From NCBI GenBank assembly GCA_030770425.1, contig JASJFT010000010.1, positions 423,669 through 487,668 of the forward strand: a stretch of DNA of 64,000 nucleotides. Reading direction: 5' to 3'. The stretch comes from Darksidea phi. Lineage: Eukaryota; Ascomycota; Dothideomycetes; Pleosporales; Lentitheciaceae. Below the pieces are notes generated by a model. It was not told where the DNA came from. It made no database searches and saw only the letters and a list, made by a program, of their open reading frames with translations. A program made the translations under genes and the position numbers. Of the stretch, positions 47,561 through 61,600 are shown one piece after another (the first letter of the stretch is position 1; each line of letters opens with the position of its first letter).

Positions 47561-50500
47561 AAGAAAATGCTCAAGATCCTATATAGACGCCGTCCGCCAG
47601 TCTTAGAATCTACCGCGGCTAATACTTATATTTCGAATAAGTATATTAGTAAATAGAAGAGGAGAGATAGGGGTAAAAGGAAAATCTATATAAAAAGGCT
47701 AAAACTATCCTTCTAAAAAAGAAAAAATACTCATATCGCCGTCTCTAGCTAAGCCGCCGTAGTAATTATTTATAGCGGCTAATAAGACTATAGACTAAAG
47801 ATAATATCCCCTAAGTTAGTTACTATACTAGAATAGATTATATCTAACTAAAATAGGTAATATCTATTAAATAATTATAATCCTCTAGTTAACGTTACTA
47901 TTAATTAGTTACTCGACTAGTATTAGAGTAGAGGTACTTTTATAATATAGTATTAGTACTAAATAGAAAAACTATAGAGGCTAAATATAAGTATATAGCT
48001 CTCTATTAGACTATCTTAAAGTAGATATATAGCTAGTATATAAATTTCTATATTTTATAGTAGAAATAATATATACTAATATCTTATCTACTATTATATT
48101 ACTTTTCGACTAATACTTTAAACTTTCGATAGTATCCCGCTATAGATTATTTATAAGGATAGTTTATACCGGGAATCTAACTAGATATAGTTAATAGTTT
48201 TATATTAGTAATATCTACTATTACTACCCGATATAGCGGTAATAGATATATAGAAGAAAAATAAAGGTAGTATAAGTCTTAGAGGTAAAAAACTAATACT
48301 ATCTATCTAAGGAAATTATATATAGCTAATTACGGGCGTATAAAAAATATATAAAAATAATAAATCTTAAAGGTAAAAAACTATTATTATCTATCTAAAG
48401 AATTATACGTAGCTAGTTATAGCTATATAAAAAAGAGATATATAAATTACTTTTTAAAAAAAATAATAGGAATACGTCTATCGTATAACGTATTTATAGT
48501 AGTTTTTAAAAAGTCGTATTAATATAGATTTAAGATAATTACTATCTATTATAGGACTATATATCTACTACTAGTATTAAGAGTTAGTAGTTAAATACCT
48601 TCGTCGTCGTTATTACTATAAATAGAGGTACTATTAGATTTCTCTATTATCTACTTTAAACCTTTTAAACTATTAAAGTACTTCTATTTCTTCGGCGCTC
48701 TAGTATTTATCGTAGTAGATATTCTCTTACTTAGTATAATATTAGTCGGAGTATTAGATAGATTATCTTTATCTTTATTATTATTATTATTATTAAGTAT
48801 TATATCTTTAGCTTTTCTATCTTTTATCTTCTTTATAGCGGCTTTCTTACCCTAGATCTTATTATTATAGCGCTTAGTATCGAGTCTAGTACTAATATAT
48901 AGATTAATATTTATACTATATTTATATAATAGTATCTAGAAAGACTTCGCCTTTCTTTACTATATAATATCTTTAGGTAAGAGCTAATAATATTTTATAT
49001 TAAACTTCTTCGCCCTTAAGTTATTCCGCTAGTACTCCCGAAATATCTTAATAAAGTCTTTAAGGGCTACCTTAAAGGTTAGCTCTAAGTAGTTAATATT
49101 TAATAAATTAAAATACTACTTAAATCTACTCTAGTATAGGTTAATTAAGTCTTTTAGTTAGGTTAATTTTATAATTCTATATTAATCTTTTACTATAGTA
49201 CTAGATACGCGCGAGTATAGATTAAACTTTAGCTTAATTATCGATTAGCCCTTAGGACCTAGTTTTAGCCGTATTCTATTATAGATATTATTCTTCTCTA
49301 GCTATATAATCTTCTTTTCTAGCTTATTTTAGTTTTTATCTAATTTTATTATCTATAGATTAAGTATAGTTAGCTTTATATATACCTTATCTAACTTCTA
49401 TACTTTAATATTCCCTATAAGACTATAGACTTAGATATTATTAGGCTCTATTATTATAGTTTCTTTTAAATTAAGAACCTTACTATCCTTATTTATTTAA
49501 TAACCTAGCTTTAGTATTAAGATCTATATTCTAGGTAGTAGTCTATAGTTAAGGTCCTACGTCTTATTATATTAGTATTTAATATAATATTTATACTTAT
49601 TCGATATAATAAAGTTAAATCCTATAGAATACTCGTTTACGTACGTTTAAGCTAGCTAATAGATTATAAGGTCTACTACTATTAGAGATCTAATTTTCCC
49701 TTAGGAGGTTAATACGCGGCTAGTAGTAGTATATAGTAAGTATAGCTTATTAATTATTTTTTCTTTAATTATTACCTTAACTATACTCTTATATATTTTA
49801 AAAATCTTTATTACTAATTTTTTTAAAAGAGTTATTTTCTTAGCTACTAAAGCTTTCTTTAAGGCCTTAACTTTCTTAACTTCTACTAATAGTAGGTAGT
49901 CTAGGCGGATAAATATCTTAATTAGTAGCTCTTCCTCTAGTATATTATAGTAAAGGCGAACTCTAGTTATAGCTTTTATTTATATAGTACTCTATTAGAT
50001 AGCTTATAGATTAGTAGGTAAAGTCTTAATTTTATTATCTAGTTTATTACTTATATTAAAGACGATATTTATTATCTTATTATATAAACCTAGTTATCTA
50101 GTCTTATTATTTATAGGTTTTATTCCTAATACTATAGCTATAGTAAATAGTAATATATAGTAAGGTTAAAATTCCTTATAGATAGCTCTATATACTATAT
50201 TTTATAATATATTAAGTAAGGACTTAATAATAATTTATATTAGTTAACCGACGTTATATAGACTAATCTTACCTAGTAGTTATAGTATTAATTTATTATC
50301 TATAGTATCTTTAATTATAATAGTACTAGGGCTTATATCCCTAAGGGTATATAACTATATTACTTCTACTACTTTAATATACTATATTACTATACTTATA
50401 AGACTATTAAATATATTATATAGCTATACTAGTTCGCGCTCTACCTACTTTTATTTTTATTTAATAATCTTTAATTTCTCTTCTAATTTTTACCCCTTCT

Positions 50501-51675
50501 CTTTAAGCTCTTTAGTTTTTTCCTCTAATTTCTATATCCTCTCTTCTAGCTTTTATTCTTTTCTAGAGTTAGGCTTCTCTTTTAGCTTAGTTAGTAAGAT
50601 TATAGGTAGAGTTTTAGCTATTATTATTAAGGCTACTATAATAGGGTCGACCGCTATCTTTTAGGTTACTAGCTACTATTCTAGCTCTAACGTACTTATT
50701 ACGTTCTTAATAATATTATTTATTTTATTAGTATTATTTATTTTATCGATATTAATTATTATATCTAAGTTACTTATTTTACTAGTATTATTAATATCTT
50801 ATTATATTAGTTATAGATATTATTCTTCTATTACCCTTATTCCTAAAGGTACGTTTACTACTATCTATCCGCTTAGTTTAGACTTTAGATTAGTAGTACC
50901 TATAATATTCGCGACTTATAACTAGTTCGTTTTTTATATAGATATTATTATAGATAGATACTCTATTCTAGGTATCCTAAATAAAGCTAGGTTATAGTTT
51001 AGTAGTATTAATATTATAAGTATTATAGACTTATATAGATTTATATATAGTAATTTATATATTACTTATTATAATATATAGTAAAGGTAAATTATCTATA
51101 AGTAGTATAATATTTAACGATTTATAGCTATTCGTATAATATAATAATTATTAGATATTTCTTAAGATAAGAGTATTATACTATCTTATATTATTTATAA
51201 TAGTAGTAGTATATAGGTATATATATATACTTTTCCTATATAATATTAATATAAGTTATAGTTTTTACCTATTAAGTTTTAGTACTATTATTATTTTAAT
51301 TAATAGTAGACGGGTAGTTAAAATTTATTATATAAGATAAATTCTAGATATATAATACTATACTATTACTTTTAACTATATTATTAGGGTATATTATTAT
51401 TATTATAAAAACTTACTTAGAATACTAAAAAGTAAATATTACTAAATTACTTAAAAATAATAATACTAGAAAAGAATATATATATAGATATTAGTTTAGC
51501 TAGTAAGATAAAACTTATACTCGTATAAGCTATCTTTATTAGAATTATAATATCTTAATATAATACTACTAATAAGATAATATATCTAGATATTATTATC
51601 TTTTAGTTTTTACTACTATTTTATTTAGTAGTAGGTATTTCTATTATAAATATCCTTTACGTCGGTTTCGCTAAG
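47561..51675. repeat. RIP-mutated block left of the nested element
   Basis: Over 4 kb of continuous A+T-rich, almost CA/TG-free sequence. It contains an ATT microsatellite at about 48777-48796 and a long decayed reading frame on the - strand (listed separately). Its right end is the target site of the chromovirus, so the block continues at 58679. Confidence 0.8.
48545..50880 (-). pseudogene. Long decayed coiled-coil ORF of unknown element
   Basis: One minus-strand frame keeps its register for about 780 codons with no frameshift; the only stops are TAA and TAG, at places where Gln or Trp codons (CAA, CAG, TGG) would produce them by C-to-T or G-to-A change. The N-terminal third contains a heptad coiled coil (KLEERI, KLEEKTKELKEK, KLEEKLKII). 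Later segments read IFIRLDYLLLVEVKKVKALK, ELTFKVALKDFIKIF, and a Lys-rich, Asn-rich tail. No reverse transcriptase, integrase, transposase triad or zinc knuckle is visible. It could be a Gag-like or accessory ORF of the minus-strand element, or a different mobile element. I do not recognise it. Confidence 0.5.
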
Positions 51676-51680
51676 ACTCC
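51676..51680. repeat. Target-site duplication, left copy (ACTCC)
   Basis: ACTCC directly precedes the 5' LTR and is repeated directly after the 3' LTR, the 5-bp duplication expected for a Ty3/Gypsy integrase. Confidence 0.9.
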
Positions 51681-52120
51681 TATTACGAACTAAATATATA
51701 CTATAGACTACTAGTAAATAGTACTACTAGAGATTAAGCTAATTACCTATTCTAATAAAGAATACGACGTAGACCTTATAATTAGAGAATAAGAAGTTAT
51801 ATAATAAATCTATACCTTAGTAAGAATAGATCTAAAGGATTATATAATAGCTTAGTAGATCTATTAAAATAGAGCTATAGAGCTATAGCTTAGTAGATCT
51901 ATAGGTATAGAGTTATAGATCTAAGAAAACTAAATTAATATATAATAATTACGAATCTCCTAAATAGTCTTCTTCTTTATAGTTAATTCGAATCTAGATT
52001 AATCCTTACCTATTAATATAATTAAACTATTATCCTTTTATTTTAACTTCGTCTTTCCTATCTTAAGTATAAACTCTAAATAAGGTTAAATAACCTATTA
52101 GATCTAGACCCCGTTTAATA
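51681..52120 (+). repeat. 5' LTR (440 bp)
   Basis: Starts TATTACGAAC and ends TTTAATA, consistent with TGTTACG...AACA ends after RIP changed TG and CA to TA. It aligns over its full length with 58234-58673. Confidence 0.93.
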
Positions 52121-52249
52121 CCTTAACTATCTAGTAGGTAGAAATAGCTAATTACGATAGTAGGAGAAGGAACCTAATAAAGTAGAACGACGTAGCTATT
52201 AACCTAGGCTAAACCTTTAGGAGTAGAGAGCTATAGAGAGTTTAGTTTC

Positions 52250-55200
52250 CTAGAAGAAAGTATAACTATAGAAAACTTTAAAAGAGTTATTAAGAATTAG
52301 TATATATTTAAAAAATAAAAGGATATACTAGAAGTATAAATTACGATATTAACTAAAGAGCTATAAAGATATATAAGGAAACCGTTAAAATTAAGAGAAC
52401 TAGAGAAGTTTAATAGAATACGATCTAAACTTAAGGGATTTCTAATTAATATAGTAATCTATCTTAACCTTAATAAGATACGGCTACCTAATAAAATCTT
52501 AAAAGTATTATTTATAGTAGTATAATTTATAGAAAGAGTTATTACTTAGTTTAAAATCTATCTAAACGAAAGACTATAACTCGATAAAACCTATTAAAGT
52601 AATAAAACTAGAGCTATTTTCTTAAGCTATAAGTACTTTAAGAATAAGTTACGTATTATATTTAAAGATATTAACTTAAAAAGGCTAGTAAAGTAAAAAA
52701 TTATATACCTTAAGTAAACTAAATCTATTACTATATATACGTCTAAGTTTAAATAACTTATAACTAAGATCTAGTAGGGAGAAGTAGCTCTTATATTATA
52801 TTACTATAAAGAACTAAAAGATAATATTTAATATAAAATAATTTAAATAAATAGGCTATAAACTATATAAGAGATAATTAAGTAGACTATTAGAATTAAC
52901 GATAATCTCTATCTCTAGAACTAGGAGAAAAAAGAGAAGGTCGGATTCTATAAAAAGAAAAAAGAAGAAAAGTACTACGAACTAGAGCTAATAGTCCTAG
53001 GGGCTAGCTTAGAGCCTAAGAAAGGAAAATAAAATCCTAAGAAATAAGAGCTCTACGAAAAACAAGTATACTTTAAATATAAGAAGTAAGAATACCTAGT
53101 AAAAGACTATAGATTAGGTCTAAAAAAGGAGAAACCCTAGTATACTTAGTAGGGTAAAAGGGATAGAGTAGCTACGATATAAGAATATAATACTATATAT
53201 TAGACGACTTATATATATAACTAGTATAAGACGTACTATAAAGCTAAGTTAAATATTAATTATTAGCTATAGAAATAGTAGATAGTTATAACTTAGAAGT
53301 CTTAGAGGAGAGTTTCGTTCTTACTAGAAGTATAAGAAGAAGTACTTAAGAAAGACTTATTTATAGAGTAGAAAGACTTTAATAATACCCTAGATATATC
53401 GTTATAAATAATTAATAGTAGTAATAAATTCTTAGAACTAGAAGATAAAAATCTAGTTATATTATATAAGAATACTAGATATCTATAGATAATTCGACTA
53501 TTTAAAGAAGAAATAGGACTAATACTAGAACTTAATATAACTTATACCTAAACCTTATAGTTTATAGAAAAAACTATAATATCTATAATAATATAAGAGA
53601 TCTACGAAGAATAGTCTAGATCTTATCTAATATATCGACTATTTAAAGATTTTAAATAATAGGTTAAATAAAACTTTATTATTACGGACCTTATACCTAA
53701 CTAAGAAATCTAGAAAGAAATACGGTATATTATAAAGATAGTTAATAAAGAGTAACTATAGTATATAGTAATTAAATAATAGATTCCTATAAGAACGACC
53801 CTTATAAAATATAATAATTAGAAATATAAGATTAATTTAGAGGACGACCTATAATATAAAATAAGATATCTAGTATACTTTAAGATTATATAGGTCTTAT
53901 ACGTATAAAAAGAATATAGACTCTATAAGAGAGTAAAATAAAAAAATAACTACTACCTAGTAAAGGACTATAATAAAAGGATTACCTAAGTAGTTATACT
54001 AGAAGTAGTATATAGATAGTAATAATCTAAGAATTAGCGACGAAAGGGATATATTAGAATTATACTAGAACTACTACTACTATTAAACTATATTCTAGAG
54101 AGACTATAGTATAAATACCTAGAGAATAAATATCTAAAGTATATCTAGACTAAGATTAATACGAAATATTAGCCGAAGAAGATAAGAATTTAAGGAACTA
54201 AAGGATAGGATTATATTTATATCTAAGAAACCTACTAGAGAAAAATAATTACTACTCTAATTAATAGTAGAGCTATATAAAACTTTATTAGTAAGAACTT
54301 TATTTAACGAAAGAAGATTCCTTAATAAAAGAAATAATACCCTAGTATTATATATACTATCGAAGGAGAACCCTTTAACGAACCTACGATATACGAAACT
54401 AAAAGTAAGCTTAGCCTATATAACTAGATAAAGGAAAATAAAATACTTAACGTTATTAAGATATTAGAAGACTAAGACGTAATCTTAGGAATATTATAGC
54501 TATAAGAAGCTAACCTACGTATCTAATAGTTAAATTAATAAGTAATATTTCTATAAAGAGCTAATATAATTAAAGAAGATTATAGTATCCTAGAATACTA
54601 TAGGGAATAAAAAGAATTATTTTAAGAATCTAAGAAAAGTCTACCCTAATACTAGTCCTAGGACTATATAATCCTACTATAGGAAGGAAAGACTTTAGAA
54701 TTTAGACTAATTTATAAGTTAACTAAGAAAGAGAAAAAGATTATAATAAAATACTTCGAAGATAATCTTATAAAAAGATATATTTAATACTTAAATTTAC
54801 CTATAGGATACCTAGTTCTCTTTATATCTAAGAAGGGTACTATAGAACTACGACTATATATTAATTACCGAATACTTAATAATATTACGATTAAAAACTA
54901 GTACCTCTTACCTCTAATATCTAAGATATAAGATCGACTAAGAAAAGTTAAATAGTTTATATAATTAGATATCTAAAACGCGTACTACTAAATATAAATT
55001 AAGAAAGATAAAGAATAGAAGATAGCCTTTAGAACTAAGAAAGAACTATATAAGTACTAAGTAATACCTTTTAAACTTACTAATATACCTATAATATTCT
55101 AGAAATAGATTAATAATATTTTACGAAACTATTTTAACTAGTTTATAATAACGTACCTCGATAATATCCTAATTTATTCTAAAATAGAAAAAGAATATAA

Positions 55201-57480
55201 AGAGTATATAAAGAAGATTTTATAGATACTTAAAGAAGTATAACTATATCTTTATCTACGAAAATATAAATTCTATATATAAGAAATAGAGTTTCTAGGA
55301 TTTATTATTAGACTAGAAGAAATTAAAATAGATCTATAATAAATTAAGAAAGTTAGAGAATAGCCTATACCTAAGAATCTTAAGAAACTATAGTTATTCT
55401 TAGGATTCTATAACTTCTATTAAAAGTTAATACTATAATAGAGTATAATAATAGTACTACTTATATAACTTATAAGGAAAGATTAACCTTTTAAATAAAA
55501 AGAAGAATACTAATAAGTCTTTAAAAAGATTAAAGAATAGTTTACTAAGGAACCTATAATTAAGATATATAACCCTAAAGAACCCTTAATTATCGAGATA
55601 GATATATTAAACTATATAATAGGAGCGGTACTACTATAGAAAGATAATAAAGATAATCTAAGACTAGTATACTACTTCTTATAGAAGATATTACTAGTTA
55701 AACTTAACTACGATATTTATAATAAAGAGTTATTAGTAATTATTAAAGTTTTAAAAGAATAGAGATCTAATCTATAGGGATCTAAATACCTTATTACGAT
55801 CTATATAGATTATAAGAATCTAATAGAATTCTTAATAAATAAACCTTTAATTAGAAGATAAATATAATAGGTATAAACCCTTATAACCTATAATATTAAG
55901 ATCGTATATACTAAAGAATTAGAAAATAAACGAGTAGATATACTTAGTAGAAGACCTAACTACTAAGGAACGGAGAAACCTAGTATAGTAATCCTTAAGC
56001 TATAGCTAGACGGAACGATTATATATAACTATCTAAAACTAGTAAAAATACGAGAAATAGTACTTAAATTAGAAGGGAATAAATAGACCTAATAGATCTA
56101 TATAGCTACTATAGAAGTAATAGATAAATAAAACGAAATTTAAGAAGTAATCTAAGAAAGAGATAGAATTATCTATATATTCTAAAAAGCCTATATACCT
56201 AAGATAATATAGAAAGAATTTATTAGATAATATTACGAGGTACTAGTATATAGATACTAAGGAGTAGAAAAAATCCTTAAATAATTAATAAAAATATATT
56301 ATTTTCTATATATAAGATAGCTAGTTACCTAGATACTTTTAGAATATACTAACTATTATTATAATAAATATACTAGATACGTACCCTATAGAATACTATA
56401 GCTAATAGAAAATATAGAAGAATTATAGAAGATTATAACTATAGACTTTATTACGTAATTACTACGTTCTAAGAAACTAATAATAGGAGTATTCTACGAT
56501 ACTATACTAGTAGTAGTAGATAAGTTTATAAAATACGCTTACTTTATCTTATATATAGATAAAGAAAATATAATAGAATAACTTACCTATACCTTACTAA
56601 GATACGTATTTAGTAAATATAGAATACTAGATAAAATTATCTTAGATAAAGATATTAAATTTATAGTAAAGTTTTAGTAGACCCTTATAGCTAAATTAGG
56701 AATAAAATATAGTATATTAACTATCTATTATCCGTAGATAGATAGACTAATAGAATAAATAAATTAAATAGTTAAGTAATACCTTAGATATTATCTAAAC
56801 TACTAATAGAATAATTAGGTTATACTTTTATCTATAGTATAATTTATATATAATAGTTCGTAATATAGTATAATAAAGATAATACCCTTCTTTATAAACT
56901 ATAGAATTAAACTAAAAATATATAAGAAACCTAGATAACTTTAATCTTATAGCTAGAATAGAGAAAAAATAGTAAAAATTATTTTATAAATATACTAATA
57001 ACTTAAGGAAGACGTAGAATTCCTTTAAAATAAAATAAGTAAGTATTATAATAAAAAGTAAAAGGAAGTACCTACTTTTAAAGAGGGAGAAAAGGTATAG
57101 TTACTATAAAAAAATATTAAGAGTAAGTAACCTAATAATAAACTAGACTATACTAAGATTAGACTCTATAAGATTAAGAAATAAGTCTTATCTATAAACT
57201 ACTAACTAAGACTACCCCTATAAATAAAAATCTATCCTACGTTCTATATTAGCTTATTAGAAAAAGTACTATAGAATATTAGACTAGTAGTATATAAAGT
57301 AGATACGTATAAAGAAGATAATAAGAAATAAAAAGTAGAAAAAATCCTAGATAATAACGTTAGAAATAGGAAAAACTACTACCTAATTTAATAGTAAGGA
57401 ATAGACGAGAATAGGAAACTATAGGAATAAACCTAGAAATCTAAAGATAATCTTAATTATTTTAAGAAGTTTATAAAGTA
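52250..57480 (+). pseudogene. Decayed gag-pol of the + strand chromovirus
   Basis: A CCHC knuckle remnant lies near 53060-53100, with Cys codons turned to Tyr and the Gln to a stop. The protease signature DSGA appears as NSRA near 54264-54275, followed by NFISKNF. Reverse transcriptase starts near 54690; the YLDDILIYS box reads YLDNILIYS at 55154-55180, followed by FLGFI near 55290. RNase H spans about 55560-55900. Integrase follows, with the YHPQTD-type motif read as YYP-stop-ID near 56726-56745. A chromodomain begins VEKILDNNVRN at 57336. Every catalytic change seen is G-to-A or C-to-T, as RIP predicts. No functional product is possible. Confidence 0.9.
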
Positions 57481-58218
57481 CTAAAACTATAATTCTAAAG
57501 AAAATTAGGAGATAAGGTAAGTTTACTTTATAGTAAGTTAAGAAAGTTAATCTTACCTTTAGTAAGATAAGAGATATTTAATAGACTAGAAAGAGTAATA
57601 TTATCTACGATATTATAAGCGACGTCTAGAACGGTTAAAGAGGTCTCTAGATTCTTCTACTACCCTAACTACCAAAGCTCTACCTCCTCTTTATCTAGCT
57701 TAGCTTCTAGTACTTAGAATTATACTATTAACTTCTTATAAAGGACTATTCTCTACTTCTCTAAATAATATACTTATATTTGAGCCTTTACTAGCTTATT
57801 AAGAAGCTCGTTCTAAGCTTTTTAAGTCTCCTCTAGTTATTATTAAAGTTTCTCTTCCGTACGGTCGACGGATCTTACTAATAGTAATAAGCCCTAATAC
57901 GCGAGTTTTACTACTTAATATAGACGAACCTTTTAATAATAAGATACTAGATATATAATAGAAATCTCGTATATTAGTATAAATATATACCTTATAATAT
58001 CTACTATTTTTAGATAAAATAATATATAATATTCCTAACTAAGAATAATAATTATAGGGAAATATCTTAAAACTATAACGAAGAATTTTATTAGTAAGTA
58101 TAATATATTCTCGAGTTTTACGCGATACTATAACGGATAATAATAGTCTCTTAAGATAGAACTCTAATACTAATATAACTAAATACTAGATTTAGAATAA
58201 CCTCTAAGTTAAAGGTTT

Positions 58219-58230
58219 AAAGAGGGGAGA
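58219..58230 (+). other. Polypurine tract of the + strand chromovirus
   Basis: AAAGAGGGGAGA sits four bases before the 3' LTR, where plus-strand DNA synthesis primes in LTR retrotransposons. Confidence 0.85.
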
Positions 58231-58233
58231 TAA

Positions 58234-58673
58234 TATTACGAACTAAATATATACTATAGACTATTAGTAAATAGTACTACTAAAGATTAAGCTAACTATC
58301 TATTCTAATAAAGAATACGATACGGATCTTATAATTAGAGAATAAGAAGTTATATAATAGATCTATATCTTAATAAGAATAGATCTAAAGGATTACGTAA
58401 TAGCTTAGTAGATCTATTAAGATAGAGCTATAGAGCTATAGCTTAGTAGATCTATAGATATAAAGCTATAGATCTAAGGAAACTAAATTAATATATAATA
58501 ACTACGAATCTCCTAAATAGTCTTCTCCTTTATAGTTAATTCGAATCTAGATTAATTCTTACCTATTAATATAATTAAACTATTACTTCTTTATTCTAAC
58601 TCCGTCTTTCCTATCTTAAGTATAAACCCTAAACGAGGCTAAATAACCTATTAGACCTAGATCCCGTTTAATA
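58234..58673 (+). repeat. 3' LTR (440 bp)
   Basis: Same length as the 5' LTR; the differences between the two copies are mainly C/T and A/G, as expected from independent RIP events. Confidence 0.93.
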
Positions 58674-58678
58674 ACTCC
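58674..58678. repeat. Target-site duplication, right copy (ACTCC)
   Basis: Matches 51676-51680. Confidence 0.9.
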
Positions 58679-61600
58679 TCTTTAAATAGAGTAACTACTA
58701 GCTCTAGTATCTATAGCTAATATAATCTATTCGCTATAGATATTTATAATATCTTATTTAGGTTAAGTCTCTTAGACCTCTAAGTATTTATTTTTATTAT
58801 TAGATATTATTCTTATCTCTTCTATAAAGTAGCTCGAATCGTCTTTTTCTTAGACGTCTTTAGATATATAGTATTATATTCTACTATTAGTTCTTTTATA
58901 TTTTATAAATTCTTAATATTATACTATTAGTTATATATACTACCCTATTCTTTCTATTAAACTAGGTATTATACTCGTTCTATACGCTTATCTACTTATT
59001 AGGTAAGAAATTACTCGATTTTATATTCTAAAAACTCTTTATCTACTACGGCTACTAGTTCTTAGTAGGTCTTAATTTTTCTATTAAAGGGATTTATACT
59101 AGGTAGTAGTAGCTCTATTTATATAACCGAAATTATTAAGTAGATTCTTATATATTTAGATAGCTCTAGCTTATAGATATTCTTATTAATCTTTATAATA
59201 ATCTTAAGTAGCCCTATTTATTAGATATTAAGCTTTTTATTTAAGTACTCGTATACTTAATATCTATAGTAAAGTTTTAATATTATCTAGTCTTTAATCT
59301 TTAGCTATAAGGCTTTATATTATTTATCGTACTAATATTTTATATTAATATTAGTAAAAGCTAATATCTTATATAATATATCTTAGTATTAAAGACGGAG
59401 GTTAGTATAGTCTACTAGAGGTAGATCCGCTAGTACTATTAATAGATCGTAGATATTAAAACCTTAGATTCGTTCTATAGGTAAAATACTAGTAGATATA
59501 TTAGGTATACTATTTATTATAAACTTAATAAATAGTAGGGTACTAATCTAGTCCTTATTAGGATTAGCTATATAGAAATATTAGAGTACTACCTCTACTA
59601 TTTAATTTATTCTCTTAGATTAACTATCTATCTACGGGTACTATACTATACTAGATAGAAAAGTTACTTTAGTAGACTTAAGTATACGCTTTTATAGCTT
59701 ATTTAGAAAGTATTAGTCCTTATCGAATATAATTCCTTATAGAAAACCCTATTCTTAATTAATAAGAGTTCTAATTAGAGCTATACCCTACTCTCCTACT
59801 ATCTAGTTAATTATTTCTAGTACGAAAAGGATCCGCTTAGATTCCTTATAGGTAGCGGTTATTAAAGTATTAAAGGCTATAATACTAGCTAGTAACCTAG
59901 TTATAATATTTATAATAATAGTAAGATATAATTATTCTAGACTTAGTATTAGTTCTAGACTACTATATAGCTTATAATATTCTATCCTATTTTAAATATA
60001 GACTAGGTAATACTTAATATAGATTTTTAGAAGTTTAGCTATTTTTTTAATAAAGACTACTCTACGTAACCTTTTATAGGTCTAGTAGTAATCTAGATAA
60101 AAATACTAATTATATACTTACTTAAATACTTTCTTAACTATAGCTTTAGAAATATAAAGTTATTCTATATAATCTATCTAATTAAGATAATATAGTAAGT
60201 CTACTTTTTTAATAAAAGTTAATCCTTTTAGAGGCTAGTCTTATTCCTTTAAATTATTTAGCTCTCCGTTAATAACTTTTAGTACCTTTTACTAATATAT
60301 ATCCTTATTATATACTTTCTTTAAATACTCTTTAAAATTATTAGTTATACTTATAAGGGTAATATTAAAAGTATATATATTACTTATTACCCGTCTATTT
60401 AAGAAATAGACTATATCCTAGGTAATAAATCTATAAAGATTATACTTATTACTTTATTAATTCGTTACTTTTTTAGAGAACGTCTAAAATACTTATAATA
60501 CTAGTTAGGATATCTAATAGAATATTTATTAGGATATTTATTAAATACTTAATTATAAATTAGATTTTATCTACGTTTACTATATTTTCGTTAACTAGTA
60601 GCTAGTACTAGTACTATAGACGTATTCTAGATCTTTAATTATATCTATTTTTAGATTCGCTTTCGCTATCTTATCTTATAGGTAGCTAAGGGCGTCTAAT
60701 ATATAATATATTTAGCTAGGTCTATATCGTATCTTAATATTTAGGAATTATTAAAGATATTAAGTATAATATATTAACTATAGGTTTAACTAACCGGTAG
60801 ATATTAATATAAGTAGCTTTTAATATAATATTACTATTATTACTAAATAATTCGTAAATATATAGTATTTCCGCGCTCCTAAAATAATATAACGGAGCTT
60901 CTTTACTATCTATACTATTACTAATATTTCTAGTTCTATTAGCTAGTAGTTCTTCTTAGCGGTTAAGAGTTATTTTAATAGAAATATAATTAGTTAAATA
61001 GAGTCTTTAGGGAAATCTTTTACCTTTTTTAACTATATCGTAGGTCTATTATCTATACCTTCGAATTCTAGTAGAGTAGAGATTACTTCTATATTAGATT
61101 CTAGATTATTAATTATATAATATACGAATATACCGAAATCCTATTTCTTAGATACGTCGATATTAATATATAGTAGACGGTTAAGATTAGTATAGAATAG
61201 CTTAATATTTTTAATAAACTTATACTATAATATATTAAATACTATCTATAGGCCTAAGTTATCTTTAATTAGAATTTATTCTTTAAATTTCTTACGCTAG
61301 AATTTACCCTAGGACGCGAAATAAAGAAGTTCTATTTTAAGATTCTATAGTAGGCCTAATAGCTAAGTATAATAAGAATATTTATCCCTTAGGTAATTAG
61401 CTAAGCCTATATAGGTTTCTAATTAGATAGTATTTTTAGGAAACTTTAGATCTTAAAAGGTAGTAATTCTTTTATTTATAGTTAAAAGTCTAAATATATC
61501 GACCTTTTAGCCTAAAATTATAACTATTAGGTACCTAATATAGTACTTTTTAGCTAAGAGCGAGAAGCGGAGCCGATCTAACCTAGTAAATACTTAATAT

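Larger units (their letters stand above)
51681..58673 (+). mobile_element. Complete, RIP-inactivated Ty3/Gypsy chromovirus, 6,993 bp
   Basis: Two 440-bp direct LTRs, a perfect 5-bp flanking duplication, and a polypurine tract before the 3' LTR define the element exactly. The interior order is Gag zinc knuckle, protease, reverse transcriptase, RNase H, integrase, chromodomain, which is Ty3/Gypsy order and the chromovirus clade. Stops throughout the interior are TAA/TAG at former Gln/Trp codons; catalytic Asp codons are changed to Asn. It lies inside an older minus-strand chromovirus, so it inserted later; both have been RIPed. Confidence 0.95.
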
